A stretch of 64,000 nucleotides of DNA from Melaminivora jejuensis (GTDB lineage: Bacteria; Pseudomonadota; Gammaproteobacteria; Burkholderiales; Burkholderiaceae_C): NCBI RefSeq assembly GCF_017811175.1, contig NZ_JACWIJ010000002.1, positions 2,232,001-2,296,000 of the forward strand, in the 5' to 3' direction. This document shows positions 28,319 through 37,810 of this stretch, one piece after another. Numbering within the stretch: the stretch's first letter is position 1; the number at the start of each line of letters is the position of its first letter. Under the pieces are notes generated by a model. It did not search any database, had not been told where the DNA came from, and saw nothing but the letters and a program-made list of their open reading frames with translations. A program made the position numbers and the translations under genes.

Positions 28319-30004
28319 ATGCCGACTGTCAAGGCCGCGCTGCTGGCGTCCCCGCGTGCGCCCGACGACCTGTCCTTCCTGCGCCTGTGGCACGGCTTCC
28401 TGACCGGGCGCATCATGGTGGCGCTGGCCCTGCTGGTGCTGCTGATGCTGGGCGCTGCTGTCGGCCAGGCCTCCTCGCCCTGGCTGCTGGCGGCCAGCGT
28501 GAGCTATTTCGCTGCCACGGTGCTGCTGCGCGCGCTGGGCGCGCGCAAGCCGCCGGCACCGCAGCCAGGCCTGCACTGGCTGCCCTCGGTCGGCGTGGAC
28601 ATGCTGCTCATCGGCCTGCTGCAGACACTGCAGCCGGCGGGCAACATGAACTTCACGCCCCTGTTCGGCCTGCCGCTGCTGCTGGCCTCGGTGCTGGGCA
28701 CGCTGACCCTGGCGCTGGGCACGGCTGCCGGGGCGACGCTGCTGCTGCTGGCCTGGGCCGTGCGGCAAGGCGGCGGCGACAGCGCTGCCCAGACCCTGCA
28801 GGCGGCCCTCACCGGCACCGGCTACTTCATCGTTGCCTACCTCACGCACCAGCTGGCGGCGCGCCTGATCAGCGAGCAAAAGGCCGCCCGCCTGAGCCAG
28901 ATCGATGCGCGCACCCAGCGCGCCGTGAGCGCCCTGGTCATGCAGCACGTGGGCGATGGCGTGCTGGTGCTGGACGCCGGCGGCCTGGTGCGCCTGGCCA
29001 ATCCGGCGGCCCTGCTGCTGCTGCAGATGCAAGCCGGCGCCGTGCCCTTTGCCCTGGCGGCGGACGGCCCGTGGCAGCCGCTGCTGCGCCTGGCGCGCGA
29101 AACCCTGGCCCTGCAGCAGCCGCAGACGCTGGACGTGAACGTCGCCCAGGAGGGCCAGCCGCCCATTGCCCTGCGCGTGCGCTGCTGGCCCACGCACACG
29201 CGCGCGGCCAGCGCTTTTGCCGACGGCGAGCCGCTGTGCGTGCTGTTCCTGCACGACCTGCGCGAGATGGAAGCGCGCCTGCGCACGGAAAAACTCGCCG
29301 CCATGGGCCGCATGTCGGCTGCCGTGGCGCACGAGATCCGCAACCCGCTGGCGGCCATCTCGCAGGCCAACCAACTGCTCGACGAGGAGTTGCAAGAGCC
29401 GGGGCAAAGACGCCTGAGCGCCATCGTGCGCCAGAACGCCCAGCGCCTGGCGCGCATCACCGAGGACGTGCTGGACATCGCCCGCGTGCAGCACAGTGGC
29501 CACCCGGCGCCGGCAGAGCCGGTGCCGCTGGACGCCAGCGTGCAGCAGATCTGCCGCGACTGGCAGGCGCAGGAGCCGGCCCGGCGCCAGGTGCTGCTCG
29601 CCCTGCAGGCGCCCCAGGCGCAGGTCGCCTTCGACCCCGAGCATCTGCGCCGGGTGCTGACCAACTTGCTCGACAACGCCCTGCGCTACTGCGGCGCGCA
29701 TCCCGACTCGCTGTGCCTGGCCACGCGCGTGTCGCCCAGCGGGCGGCCCGGCCTGCAGGTCTGGAGCGACGGCGCGCCTCTGGAGCCCAGCGTCGAGCGC
29801 CACCTGTTCGAGCCGTTTTTTTCGTCGGAGAGCCGCTCCAGCGGCCTGGGCCTGTACATCTGCCGCGAGCTGTGCCAGCGCCACGGCGCCAGCATCGGCT
29901 ACCAGCGCAGCAGCCGCCAGCTGGCGCGCGGCGAAGTCGCCGGCAACGCCTTCACCGTGCTGTTTCGGGCCGACATCGCAACGACCGACAATCCAGCCGC
30001 ATGA
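28319..30004 (+). CDS. pilS: PilS-like sensor histidine kinase
   Basis: Membrane histidine kinase of the NtrB/PilS class, 561 residues. Six or so hydrophobic helices occupy residues 30-180, a PAS-like segment follows, then the H-box AAVAHEIRNPLAAIS with His338, the N-box NLLDNALRYC and G-box SSGLGLYICRELC. It is predicted to phosphorylate PilR and so control pilin transcription with sigma-54. The stop overlaps the pilR ATG (ATGA). Start MPTVKAALLASPRAP at 28319. Confidence 0.88.
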   Translation: MPTVKAALLASPRAPDDLSFLRLWHGFLTGRIMVALALLVLLMLGAAVGQASSPWLLAASVSYFAATVLLRALGARKPPAPQPGLHWLPSVGVDMLLIGLLQTLQPAGNMNFTPLFGLPLLLASVLGTLTLALGTAAGATLLLLAWAVRQGGGDSAAQTLQAALTGTGYFIVAYLTHQLAARLISEQKAARLSQIDARTQRAVSALVMQHVGDGVLVLDAGGLVRLANPAALLLLQMQAGAVPFALAADGPWQPLLRLARETLALQQPQTLDVNVAQEGQPPIALRVRCWPTHTRAASAFADGEPLCVLFLHDLREMEARLRTEKLAAMGRMSAAVAHEIRNPLAAISQANQLLDEELQEPGQRRLSAIVRQNAQRLARITEDVLDIARVQHSGHPAPAEPVPLDASVQQICRDWQAQEPARRQVLLALQAPQAQVAFDPEHLRRVLTNLLDNALRYCGAHPDSLCLATRVSPSGRPGLQVWSDGAPLEPSVERHLFEPFFSSESRSSGLGLYICRELCQRHGASIGYQRSSRQLARGEVAGNAFTVLFRADIATTDNPAA

Positions 30005-31506
30005 CAGACCCAGCCGCTTCCATCCTCGTGGTCGATGACGAGCCCGACCTGCGCACGCTGTACGAACTAACGCTGCTGCGCGAGGGCTACCGCGTGGAGA
30101 CTGCCGCCACCGTAGCCGAGGCGCGTGCGCAGCTGGCGCAACACGGCTTCGATGCCGTGATCACCGACATGCGCCTGCCCGACGGCTTCGGCATGGATTT
30201 GCTGCAGCAGTTGCGCGAGCAGCAGCGCCCCGAGCGCTGCGTGGTCATGACGGCCTACGGCTCGGCGGAGAACGCCGTCGAGGCGCTGCGCACCGGCGCC
30301 TTCGACTACCTGACCAAGCCGGTCGATCTCAAGCAGTTCCGCGCCGTCGTGGCCTCTGCCGTGCAGGGCATGGGCGGCGTGCCGGTGCCGCAGCGCGCCG
30401 GGCGGGCGGGCCGGGCCGGGCCGGGCGAGGCCGCCAGCGACGCCCTGGGGCCGCTGATCGGCGAGTCCGCACCCATGCAGGCCGTCAAGCAGCGCATCGC
30501 CCGGGTGGCGCGCAGCATGGCGCCGGTGCTGATCCGGGGCGAATCGGGCACCGGCAAGGAGCTGGTGGCGCGCGCCCTGCACGCCAGCAGCCAGCGCGCC
30601 GCCGGCCCGCTGGTGGCCGTCAACTGCGGCGCCATCCCTGAAAACCTGCTGGAGGCCGAGTTCTTTGGCGCGCGCAAGGGTTCCTACACCGGCGCCAGCC
30701 ACGACCGCGAGGGCTACTTCCAGGCAGCGCGCGGCGGCACGCTGTTCCTGGATGAGATCGGCGACCTGCCCCTGCCCATGCAGTCCAAGCTGCTGCGCGC
30801 CATCCAGGAGCGCAGCGTGCGCGCCCTGGGTTCGACGCAGGAGGAGAGCGTCGATGTGCGCATCCTGAGCGCCACGCACCGCGACCTGGCCGCCGACGTG
30901 CAGGACGGGCGCTTTCGCCAGGATCTGTACTACCGGCTCAACGTCATCGAGCTCCTGATCCCGCCGCTGCGCGAGCGCCGCGAAGACCTGCCTGCCCTGT
31001 GCGCGCACCTGCTGGCGCGCATCGCCCAGGAAAGCGGCCTGGCCGTGCCGCCGCTGTCCGAGGCGGCGCTGGCGCAACTGGCGCGCCACCCGCTCACGGG
31101 CAATGTGCGCGAGCTGGAAAACCTGCTGCACCGCGCCGTGGCCTTGAGCGATGGCACGGCGCTGCAGCTGGACATCGAACTGCCCGCTGCAGTGGCCGGC
31201 CCGGCGGCGGCGCCAGTCCGGCCTGCGCCACAGGCCAGCCCTTCGGCCCCGGTGCCCTTGGCGCCCCCGGTGACGCCCGGCAGTCCAACCGGAGCGCCCG
31301 ATGCCCTGCCCAGCGATCTGCAAGGCTGGCTGGATCAACAAGAGCGCGACATCCTGATCCGCGCCCTGCAGGCCTGCAACTACAACCGCACGGCCACGGC
31401 AGCGCGCCTGGGTATCAGCCTGCGCCAGATCCGCTACCGCATCGACCGCCTGAGCATCCCGCTGCCGCAAAGCGGCGAGGCCGCCGATGACGCGCCCGAG
31501 ACCTGA
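30001..31506 (+). CDS. pilR: PilR-like sigma-54-dependent response regulator
   Basis: NtrC-class activator, 501 residues: receiver domain with VVDDEPD and phospho-Asp56 (ITDMRLPDG); AAA+ domain with Walker A GESGTGKE, the sigma-54 contact loop GSYTGA (a variant of GAFTGA) and Walker B GGTLFLDEIGDLP; a Pro/Ala-rich linker; and a Fis-type HTH (NYNRTATAARLGISLRQIRYR). It should activate the major pilin gene. It is co-transcribed with pilS and overlaps ampD by 20 bases. Confidence 0.9.
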   Translation: MTDPAASILVVDDEPDLRTLYELTLLREGYRVETAATVAEARAQLAQHGFDAVITDMRLPDGFGMDLLQQLREQQRPERCVVMTAYGSAENAVEALRTGAFDYLTKPVDLKQFRAVVASAVQGMGGVPVPQRAGRAGRAGPGEAASDALGPLIGESAPMQAVKQRIARVARSMAPVLIRGESGTGKELVARALHASSQRAAGPLVAVNCGAIPENLLEAEFFGARKGSYTGASHDREGYFQAARGGTLFLDEIGDLPLPMQSKLLRAIQERSVRALGSTQEESVDVRILSATHRDLAADVQDGRFRQDLYYRLNVIELLIPPLRERREDLPALCAHLLARIAQESGLAVPPLSEAALAQLARHPLTGNVRELENLLHRAVALSDGTALQLDIELPAAVAGPAAAPVRPAPQASPSAPVPLAPPVTPGSPTGAPDALPSDLQGWLDQQERDILIRALQACNYNRTATAARLGISLRQIRYRIDRLSIPLPQSGEAADDAPET

Positions 31507-32107
31507 AGCCGCAGCCCGGCGGCTGTCCTGGGGGCGCGGCGGCTGGCTGCGCGGCGCACGCCGCCTGCCCTCGCCCAACTGCGACCAGCGGCCCGCCGGC
31601 GCGGCGGTCGATCTGCTCGTGCTGCACTCCATCAGCCTGCCTCCGGGCCAGTACGGCGGCGCGCAGGTGCAGCAGCTGTTCACCAACCAGCTCGACTGGG
31701 ACGCGCACCCGTATTTTGGGCAGATCCGCGGCTTGCGCGTGTCCAGCCACTTCTTCATCGAGCGCGGCGGCGCGCTGTGGCAGTTCGTCAGCGCCGACCA
31801 GCGCGCCTGGCACGCCGGGCGCTCGCACTACCGGGGCCGGGACGCCTGCAACGATGACGCCATCGGCATCGAGCTGGAGGGTCTGGAGGGCCTGGCCTTC
31901 GAGCCGGCGCAATACGCCACGCTGCAGGCGCTGTGCGCGGCCTTGCTGCAGCGCTACCCCATCGCCTGGATCGCCGGGCACGAGCACATCGCCCCGCAGC
32001 GCAAGGGCGACCCGGGCGCCGGCTTCGACTGGGCGCAGCTCTCGGGTGCGCTGGCCGGCTCGGGCATCACCTTCCCGCCAGGTCTGCAGCGCTCGCAAAA
32101 AAGATAG
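31487..32107 (+). CDS. ampD: 1,6-anhydro-N-acetylmuramyl-L-alanine amidase AmpD
   Basis: Cytosolic zinc amidase of murein recycling, 206 residues. Ligands and catalytic residues are in LVLHSISLPPG (first His), WHAGRSHYRGRDACND, and GHEHIAPQRKGDPG (His and Asp), all typical of AmpD. By cleaving anhydromuropeptides it keeps beta-lactamase inducers low in species with AmpR. It starts inside the 3' end of pilR. The last codons (SQKR) and the TAG stop are contributed by a dispersed repeat, so the native C-terminus may have been altered. Confidence 0.93.
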   Translation: MTRPRPEAAARRLSWGRGGWLRGARRLPSPNCDQRPAGAAVDLLVLHSISLPPGQYGGAQVQQLFTNQLDWDAHPYFGQIRGLRVSSHFFIERGGALWQFVSADQRAWHAGRSHYRGRDACNDDAIGIELEGLEGLAFEPAQYATLQALCAALLQRYPIAWIAGHEHIAPQRKGDPGAGFDWAQLSGALAGSGITFPPGLQRSQKR

Positions 32108-32160
32108 CTGTCAGCGCTTGCCAGACAAGGCCTGGAGGCCTTTTTGGCCATATTTTTACT
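32097..32160 (+). repeat. Dispersed repeat, copy 6
   Basis: Core GATAGCTGTCAGCGCTTGCC, then AGACAAGGCCTGGAGGCC; its TAG is the stop codon of ampD. Confidence 0.8.
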
Positions 32161-32271
32161 ATCCATAGCCGCCCATTGCCCCGCTTGGCGGGCCGCACTG
32201 CGCCAGCCCCTGCACTGTCGGACGAAGGCGCTTTGCGGGCGCTTTCGGCTTGGATAGCTTGCCCAGGCGAT

Positions 32272-32318
32272 ACACTACCCATAGTGTTTGACACACAAAA
32301 ATCCACTATATGTGGTGT
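32272..32318 (+). promoter_or_regulatory. Tandem NrdR boxes upstream of nrdA
   Basis: Box 1 ACACTACCCATAGTGT (32272-32287) and box 2 CCACTATATGTGGTGT (32303-32318) match the NrdR palindrome (acaCwAtATaTwGtgt). Their centres are 31 bp apart, i.e. three helical turns, the usual NrdR arrangement. They predict repression of nrdA(B) by NrdR when dATP is high. Between the ampD repeat and nrdA (32161-32397) nothing else is recognised. Confidence 0.85.
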
Positions 32319-32397
32319 ATCTGATTGAAATCCCGCCTCTGACCAGCGCTCACGAGGCCCAGCCGCAGCGCAGCGCGCATCCCCCATCCGAAAGGTC

Positions 32398-35300
32398 ATG
32401 ACCATGCAAGATTCTTCTTTGCTTTCCGTTTCCGAGCCCGCCGCCTCCGTGCGGCCGGCAGCGATTCCCGCAGACGCTGCCCCGGCTGGCGCAGCGCTGG
32501 CCCAGTGGCAGATCGTGCGGCGCAATGGCGCCGTCGTGGCGTTCGAGTCGCAGAAGATCGCCGTGGCGCTGATGAAGGCCTTCCTGGCCGTGCGCGGCGC
32601 GCAGGGCGCGGCCTCGGCCAGCGTGCGCGAGCTGGTCGAGGAGCTGACCCAGGGCGTGGTGCGCGCGCTGGTGCGCTCGCGCCCGGCGGGCGGCACCTTC
32701 CACATCGAGGACGTGCAGGATCAGGTGGAACTCGGCCTGATGCGCGGCGGCCACCACGACGTGGCGCGCGCCTACGTGCTGTACCGCGAGCGCCGCGCCC
32801 AGGAGCGCGCCCAAAAGCGCGCGCAGCTCATGCCGCAGCTGCCGGCGCTGTTTGTGCAGGACGGCGGCCAGCGCGTGGAGCTGGACGTGCTGCGCCTGCA
32901 GGCACTGATCGAATCGGCCTGCGCCGGCCTGGGCAGCGAGGTGCAGGCCGCGCCGATCGCTGCCGAGACGCTGCGCAACCTGTACGACGGCGTGTCCATG
33001 GGCGAAGTCCACCGCGCCTGCATCCTGGCCGCGCGCACGCTGATCGAGAAAGACCCCGGCTACACCTACGCCACGGCGCGGCTGCTGCTGCATACCATCG
33101 TGCGCGAGGTGCTGGGCCGCGACGTGGCGCCGGCGGAGATGGGCACGGCCTATGCGGCGCACTTTGCGCTGTTCGTGCAGCGCGGCGTGGAGCATGAGCT
33201 GCTCAATCCTGAGCTGCTGGATTTTGATCTGGAGCGCCTGGCCGCAGCGCTCAGGCCCGAGCGCGACCTGCAGTTCGACTACCTTGGCCTGCAGACGCTG
33301 TACGACCGCTACTTCCTGCACATCGCCAGGACGCGCATCGAGCTGCCGCAGTCGTTCTTCATGCGCGTGGCCATGGGCCTGGCGCTGCGCGAGGACGATC
33401 GCAACGCCCGCGCCATCGAGTTCTACGAGCTGCTCTCGTCGTTCGATTTCATGAGCAGCACGCCCACGCTGTTCAACAGCGGCACGCTGCGCTCGCAGCT
33501 GTCGTCGTGTTATCTGACCACCGTGCCCGACGACCTGGAGGGCATCTACGAAGCCATCAAGGAAAACGCCCTGCTGTCCAAGTTCGCCGGCGGCCTGGGC
33601 AACGACTGGACGCGCGTGCGCGCGCTGGGCGCGCGCATCAAGGGCACGAATGGCGAGTCGCAGGGCGTGGTGCCGTTTCTGAAGGTGGTCAACGACACGG
33701 CGGTCGCGGTCAATCAGTGCTTTGCCCCGGACACACTGCTGCTGACAGCCGATGGCCCCAAACCGATCCGCGAGGTCAAGCCCGGCGACCTGGTGCTGGG
33801 CCAGCGCGGCGAGTACCGCGAGGTACTGCAACAGATGGTCTACAACCAGACCGATCCCATGGTGGAGGTCACCGTCAAGCACGCGCTGCAACCCTTGCAA
33901 GTCACGGCGGGCCACCCGTTGTGGGCTATTCGAGGGGTGCCGATGGAGCAAAGCAACGCGCGCACCCTGCGCTGGCTGGACAGCGGCAAGGTCGCGCCGC
34001 AATGGTGCGACGCCGGTGAGCTGGCGCGCGGCGACTATATCGCCCAGGTCGTGCCGACCGAAGTGGTGCCGGTGACCGGTTTGAGTCAGGATGACGCACG
34101 CCTGTACGGCATCCTGCTGGGCGATGGCCATATGAGCATCGATGAAGACCAGTGGGGTGTCTCGGGCAATCCCACATGCGACACCCATTTGACCTTCGTG
34201 CGCCACTATCTGGAGCAGCGCGGCATCCATTTCTGGGAAACCACACGGGGCGAGACCTACGCCCAGCTGCACTGGGCGGTAGGCTGCGGTGTTGCGCGCG
34301 AGGCCTCCACCGGGCGTCTGGTGCGTGGCAGCGGCGCCCCGCACCTGCCCTTCGAACGCACCGACCTCTACGATGCCCAGGGTCGCAAGCGCATCGCCCC
34401 ACGCTTGTCACACCTGCCACGCGCCCAGACGCTGGCCCTGGTGCAGGGACTGCTGGAAACCGACGGCGGCGTCAGCCGGGGCAAGGAGATTTATTTCACC
34501 AGCACATCCGAGCCGCTGGTGCAGGGCCTGCGCTACCAGTTGCTGCGCCTGGGTGTGCCCACGTCCGGGCAGTACCGTGAGCAGGCACAGTGCCACCAAG
34601 GCCAGCGTGCCGATGGCAGCACCATCAGTTTCAATGCGACGGTCAGGGCCTGGGATCTGCGCATTCCGGCAGTGCCCGAAGTCGCAGCACTGGTCGGCGC
34701 CCGACCATTGACCAAGCGCAACTGGATTGAGCACGACGGCTGCGTCTTCACCCGGGTGCGGGGCGTCCGAGCCATCCGGCCGCTTCCTTTCGTGGTGGAC
34801 TTGAAGGTCGAGGGCGACCCCAGCTACATGACCCACGCAGGACTGGCGCACAACGGCGGCAAACGCAAGGGCGCCGTCTGCGCCTATCTGGAGACCTGGC
34901 ACCTCGATATCGAGGAGTTCCTGGAGCTGCGCAAGAACACCGGTGATGACCGCCGGCGCACGCACGACATGAACACCGCCAACTGGATCCCGGATCTGTT
35001 CATGAAGCGCGTGCTGGACAAGGGCCAGTGGACGCTGTTCTCGCCCTCGGACGTGCCCGAGCTGCATGACCTGTATGGCCAGGCCTTCGAGCGCGCCTAC
35101 CTCGCCTGCGAAGCCCGCGCCGACAGCGGCGAGATCCGGCTGTCCAAGCGCGTGCCGGCCATCGACCTGTGGCGCAAGATGCTGTCCATGCTGTTCGAGA
35201 CCGGCCACCCGTGGATCACCTTCAAAGATCCGTGCAACATCCGCAGCCCGCAGCAGCATGTGGGCGTGGTGCATTCGAGCAATCTGTGTACCGAGATCAC

Positions 35301-36408
35301 GCTCAACACCAGCGACAGCGAGACGGCAGTGTGCAACCTGGGCTCGATCAACCTGGCGCAGCACCTCAGGGATGGCCAGATCGACCACGACAAGCTGCGC
35401 CGCACCGTCACCACCGCCATGCGGATGCTCGACAACGTGATCGACATCAACTACTACGCCGTGGACAAGGCGCGCAACGCCAACCTGCGCCACCGCCCGG
35501 TGGGCCTGGGCCTGATGGGCTTTCAGGATGCGCTGTACGAGTTGCGCCTGCCCTACGCCAGCGATGCCGCCGTGCAGTTCGCCGACGAATCCATGGAGGC
35601 CATCTGCTACTACGCCTACCAGGCCTCCAGCGAGCTGGCGCGCGAGCGCGGCTGCTACGAGACGTACGCAGGCTCGCTTTGGTCGCAGGGCATCTTGCCA
35701 CTGGACTCGCTCGATCTGCTGGCGCGCGAGCGCGGCGGCCATGTCGAGGTCGATCGCAGCACGCGCCTGGACTGGGACGCCCTGCGTGCGCACATCGCCC
35801 GCCACGGGATGCGCAACTCCAACTGCGTGGCGATCGCGCCCACGGCGACGATCTCCAACATCGTCGGCGTGGACGCCTCCATCGAGCCGTCATTCGGCAA
35901 CCTGTCGGTCAAGTCCAATCTGTCGGGCGAGTTCACCGTCATCAACCAGTACCTGGTGCGCGACCTGAAGCGCCTGGGCCTGTGGGACGACGTGATGGTC
36001 ATGGATCTCAAGCACTTCAAGGGTTCGCTGGCGGCCATCGACCGGGTGCCGCAGGACATCAGGCAGCTCTACGCCACGGCCTTCGAGGTCGAGCCGACCT
36101 GGCTGGTCGAGGCCGCCGCACGCCGCCAGAAGTGGATCGACCAGGCGCAGAGCCTGAACATCTACATGGCCGGCGCCTCGGGCAAGAAGCTCGACGAGAC
36201 CTACAAGCTGGCCTGGCTGCGCGGCCTGAAGACCACCTACTACCTGCGCACGCAAAGCGCCACGCACGTCGAGATGAGCACGGTGAACAAGCGCCAGCTC
36301 AATGCCGTGCCCAGCGAGGCCGACGCCGGAGCGCTGGCCGCCAGCGCGGCGGCTACCGACGTGAAGTTCTGCGCCATCGACGACCCCGGCTGCGAGGCCT
36401 GCCAGTAA
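32398..36408 (+). CDS. nrdA: Class Ia ribonucleotide reductase alpha subunit with in-frame intein
   Basis: Precursor of 1336 residues. Removing the intein (residues 441-819) leaves a 957-residue NrdA that reduces ribonucleoside diphosphates with NrdB. The N-terminus has an ATP-cone ([18 protein letters not shown]) and probably a second one near residues 150-230. The barrel shows [20 protein letters not shown] (active-site Cys), [22 protein letters not shown], and the C-terminal redox pair in DDPGCEACQ. The intein splits the conserved [15 protein letters not shown] segment. Start is at 32398 or, better spaced from AAAGG, at 32404. Tandem NrdR boxes lie upstream and nrdB downstream. If splicing fails the enzyme would be broken. 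Confidence 0.96.
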   Translation: MTMQDSSLLSVSEPAASVRPAAIPADAAPAGAALAQWQIVRRNGAVVAFESQKIAVALMKAFLAVRGAQGAASASVRELVEELTQGVVRALVRSRPAGGTFHIEDVQDQVELGLMRGGHHDVARAYVLYRERRAQERAQKRAQLMPQLPALFVQDGGQRVELDVLRLQALIESACAGLGSEVQAAPIAAETLRNLYDGVSMGEVHRACILAARTLIEKDPGYTYATARLLLHTIVREVLGRDVAPAEMGTAYAAHFALFVQRGVEHELLNPELLDFDLERLAAALRPERDLQFDYLGLQTLYDRYFLHIARTRIELPQSFFMRVAMGLALREDDRNARAIEFYELLSSFDFMSSTPTLFNSGTLRSQLSSCYLTTVPDDLEGIYEAIKENALLSKFAGGLGNDWTRVRALGARIKGTNGESQGVVPFLKVVNDTAVAVNQCFAPDTLLLTADGPKPIREVKPGDLVLGQRGEYREVLQQMVYNQTDPMVEVTVKHALQPLQVTAGHPLWAIRGVPMEQSNARTLRWLDSGKVAPQWCDAGELARGDYIAQVVPTEVVPVTGLSQDDARLYGILLGDGHMSIDEDQWGVSGNPTCDTHLTFVRHYLEQRGIHFWETTRGETYAQLHWAVGCGVAREASTGRLVRGSGAPHLPFERTDLYDAQGRKRIAPRLSHLPRAQTLALVQGLLETDGGVSRGKEIYFTSTSEPLVQGLRYQLLRLGVPTSGQYREQAQCHQGQRADGSTISFNATVRAWDLRIPAVPEVAALVGARPLTKRNWIEHDGCVFTRVRGVRAIRPLPFVVDLKVEGDPSYMTHAGLAHNGGKRKGAVCAYLETWHLDIEEFLELRKNTGDDRRRTHDMNTANWIPDLFMKRVLDKGQWTLFSPSDVPELHDLYGQAFERAYLACEARADSGEIRLSKRVPAIDLWRKMLSMLFETGHPWITFKDPCNIRSPQQHVGVVHSSNLCTEITLNTSDSETAVCNLGSINLAQHLRDGQIDHDKLRRTVTTAMRMLDNVIDINYYAVDKARNANLRHRPVGLGLMGFQDALYELRLPYASDAAVQFADESMEAICYYAYQASSELARERGCYETYAGSLWSQGILPLDSLDLLARERGGHVEVDRSTRLDWDALRAHIARHGMRNSNCVAIAPTATISNIVGVDASIEPSFGNLSVKSNLSGEFTVINQYLVRDLKRLGLWDDVMVMDLKHFKGSLAAIDRVPQDIRQLYATAFEVEPTWLVEAAARRQKWIDQAQSLNIYMAGASGKKLDETYKLAWLRGLKTTYYLRTQSATHVEMSTVNKRQLNAVPSEADAGALAASAAATDVKFCAIDDPGCEACQ
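33718..34854 (+). other. Intein with LAGLIDADG homing endonuclease inside NrdA
   Basis: 379 residues. Block A starts with Cys1 ([13 protein letters not shown], then GDLVLG). Block B is VTAGHPLW with Thr63 and His66. Two LAGLIDADG motifs are intact, [12 protein letters not shown] (129-140) and [14 protein letters not shown] (near 240-253), each keeping its acidic residue, so DNA cleavage is plausible. The C-terminal block is [21 protein letters not shown], ending in the canonical His-Asn. The next residue (+1 of the C-extein) is Gly, not Cys/Ser/Thr. Insertion is exactly between Gln and Gly of the conserved extein NQGGKRKG. Confidence 0.95.
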
Positions 36409-36556
36409 AGGCCGCAGCCGCCATCACCACCCGCCGCATCGAAGCCGCGCCGAAGCCGTACTGGGCAGGTGCATACGCAACAAAACAGCGCCGCACAACG
36501 CTTCGATGCTTTCCTTTTTGAAGCACTGCTTCCATAATCCACGCACTGGACGAGCC

Positions 36557-37699
36557 ATGCTTACCTGGGACGACGAAGTCACAACCCCCTCGCAACACAT
36601 TCCGCAGGAAGGCCAGCATGGCGGCCCCCTGCAGCCGCCGCGCACGCCTTCCAGCCCGGCCTCCGTGGCCAGCACCGCCAGCGGCCGCGTCAGCGCCGTT
36701 GACAAGCGCATCATCAACGGCAAGACCGACGTCAACCAGCTGGTGCCCTTCAAGTACAAATGGGCCTGGGAAAAGTACCTGGCCACCTGCGCCAACCACT
36801 GGATGCCGCAGGAAATCAACATGACGCGCGACATCGCCCTGTGGAAAGACCCGCATGGGCTGACCGAGGACGAGCGGCGCATCGTCCGCCGCAACCTGGG
36901 CTTTTTCGTCACTGCCGACAGCCTGGCGGCCAACAACATCGTGCTGGGCACGTATCGCCACATCACCGCCCCCGAGTGCCGCCAGTTCCTGCTGCGCCAG
37001 GCCTTCGAGGAAGCCATCCACACGCACGCCTACCAGTACATCGTCGAGTCGCTGGGCCTCGATGAAGGCGAGATCTTCAACGCCTACAACGAGATTGCGT
37101 CGATTCGCGACAAGGATCAGTTCTTGATCCCCTTCATCGACGCCATCATGGATCCGGCCTTCAAGACCGGCACACCCGAGGCCGACCAGACGCTGCTCAA
37201 AAGCCTGATCGTCTTCGCCTGCCTGATGGAAGGGCTGTTCTTCTACGTCGGCTTCACGCAGATCCTCGCCCTGGGCCGGCAGAACAAGATGGTCGGCGCG
37301 GCCGAGCAGTACCAGTACATCCTGCGCGACGAGTCCATGCACTGCAACTTCGGCATCGACCTGATCAACCAGCTGAAGCTGGAAAACCCCCAGCTGTGGA
37401 CGGCGCAGTTCAAGGACGAGATCACCGCCCTGTTCCATGAGGCCGTGGAGCTCGAATACCGCTACGCCGAGGACACCATGCCGCGCGGCGTGCTGGGCAT
37501 GAATGCCGCGATGTTCAAGGGCTATCTGCGCTACATCGCCAACCGCCGGGCCACGCAGATCGGCCTGGAGGCGCTGTTTCCGAACGAGGAAAACCCCTTC
37601 CCCTGGATGAGCGAGATGATCGACCTCAAGAAGGAGCGCAACTTCTTCGAAACCCGCGTCATCGAGTACCAGACCGGCGGCGCGCTGTCCTGGGACTGA
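36557..37699 (+). CDS. nrdB: Class Ia ribonucleotide reductase beta subunit
   Basis: Diiron-tyrosyl radical subunit, 380 residues. The ligand helix [13 protein letters not shown] has Glu, His (+3) and the radical Tyr (+7); the second ligand helix is [17 protein letters not shown] (Glu, His). The N-terminal region [18 protein letters not shown] and the C-terminal tail ending GALSWD fit the family; the tail docks NrdA. The ATG at 36557 (MLTWDDEV) is chosen over 36506, whose 17 extra residues are not family-like. It lies 148 bp after nrdA; no NrdR box is seen there, so it is probably co-transcribed from the nrdA promoter. Confidence 0.96.
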   Translation: MLTWDDEVTTPSQHIPQEGQHGGPLQPPRTPSSPASVASTASGRVSAVDKRIINGKTDVNQLVPFKYKWAWEKYLATCANHWMPQEINMTRDIALWKDPHGLTEDERRIVRRNLGFFVTADSLAANNIVLGTYRHITAPECRQFLLRQAFEEAIHTHAYQYIVESLGLDEGEIFNAYNEIASIRDKDQFLIPFIDAIMDPAFKTGTPEADQTLLKSLIVFACLMEGLFFYVGFTQILALGRQNKMVGAAEQYQYILRDESMHCNFGIDLINQLKLENPQLWTAQFKDEITALFHEAVELEYRYAEDTMPRGVLGMNAAMFKGYLRYIANRRATQIGLEALFPNEENPFPWMSEMIDLKKERNFFETRVIEYQTGGALSWD

Positions 37700-37810
37700 A
37701 GCGGTGCAGGGGCAGGCATCAGGTCAGCAGGCAGCCGGCATGGGATTTCACTCGCGCACCCGCCCGACACTGGCGCCGGGTGCTTTCAGCTAACCGACCC
37801 GAAGGAGAAA

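Noticed and set aside
28387..31506. A 1039-codon plus-strand frame spanning pilS and pilR
   Set aside because: Its first half is an out-of-frame reading of pilS; only the part from 30001 is real (pilR).
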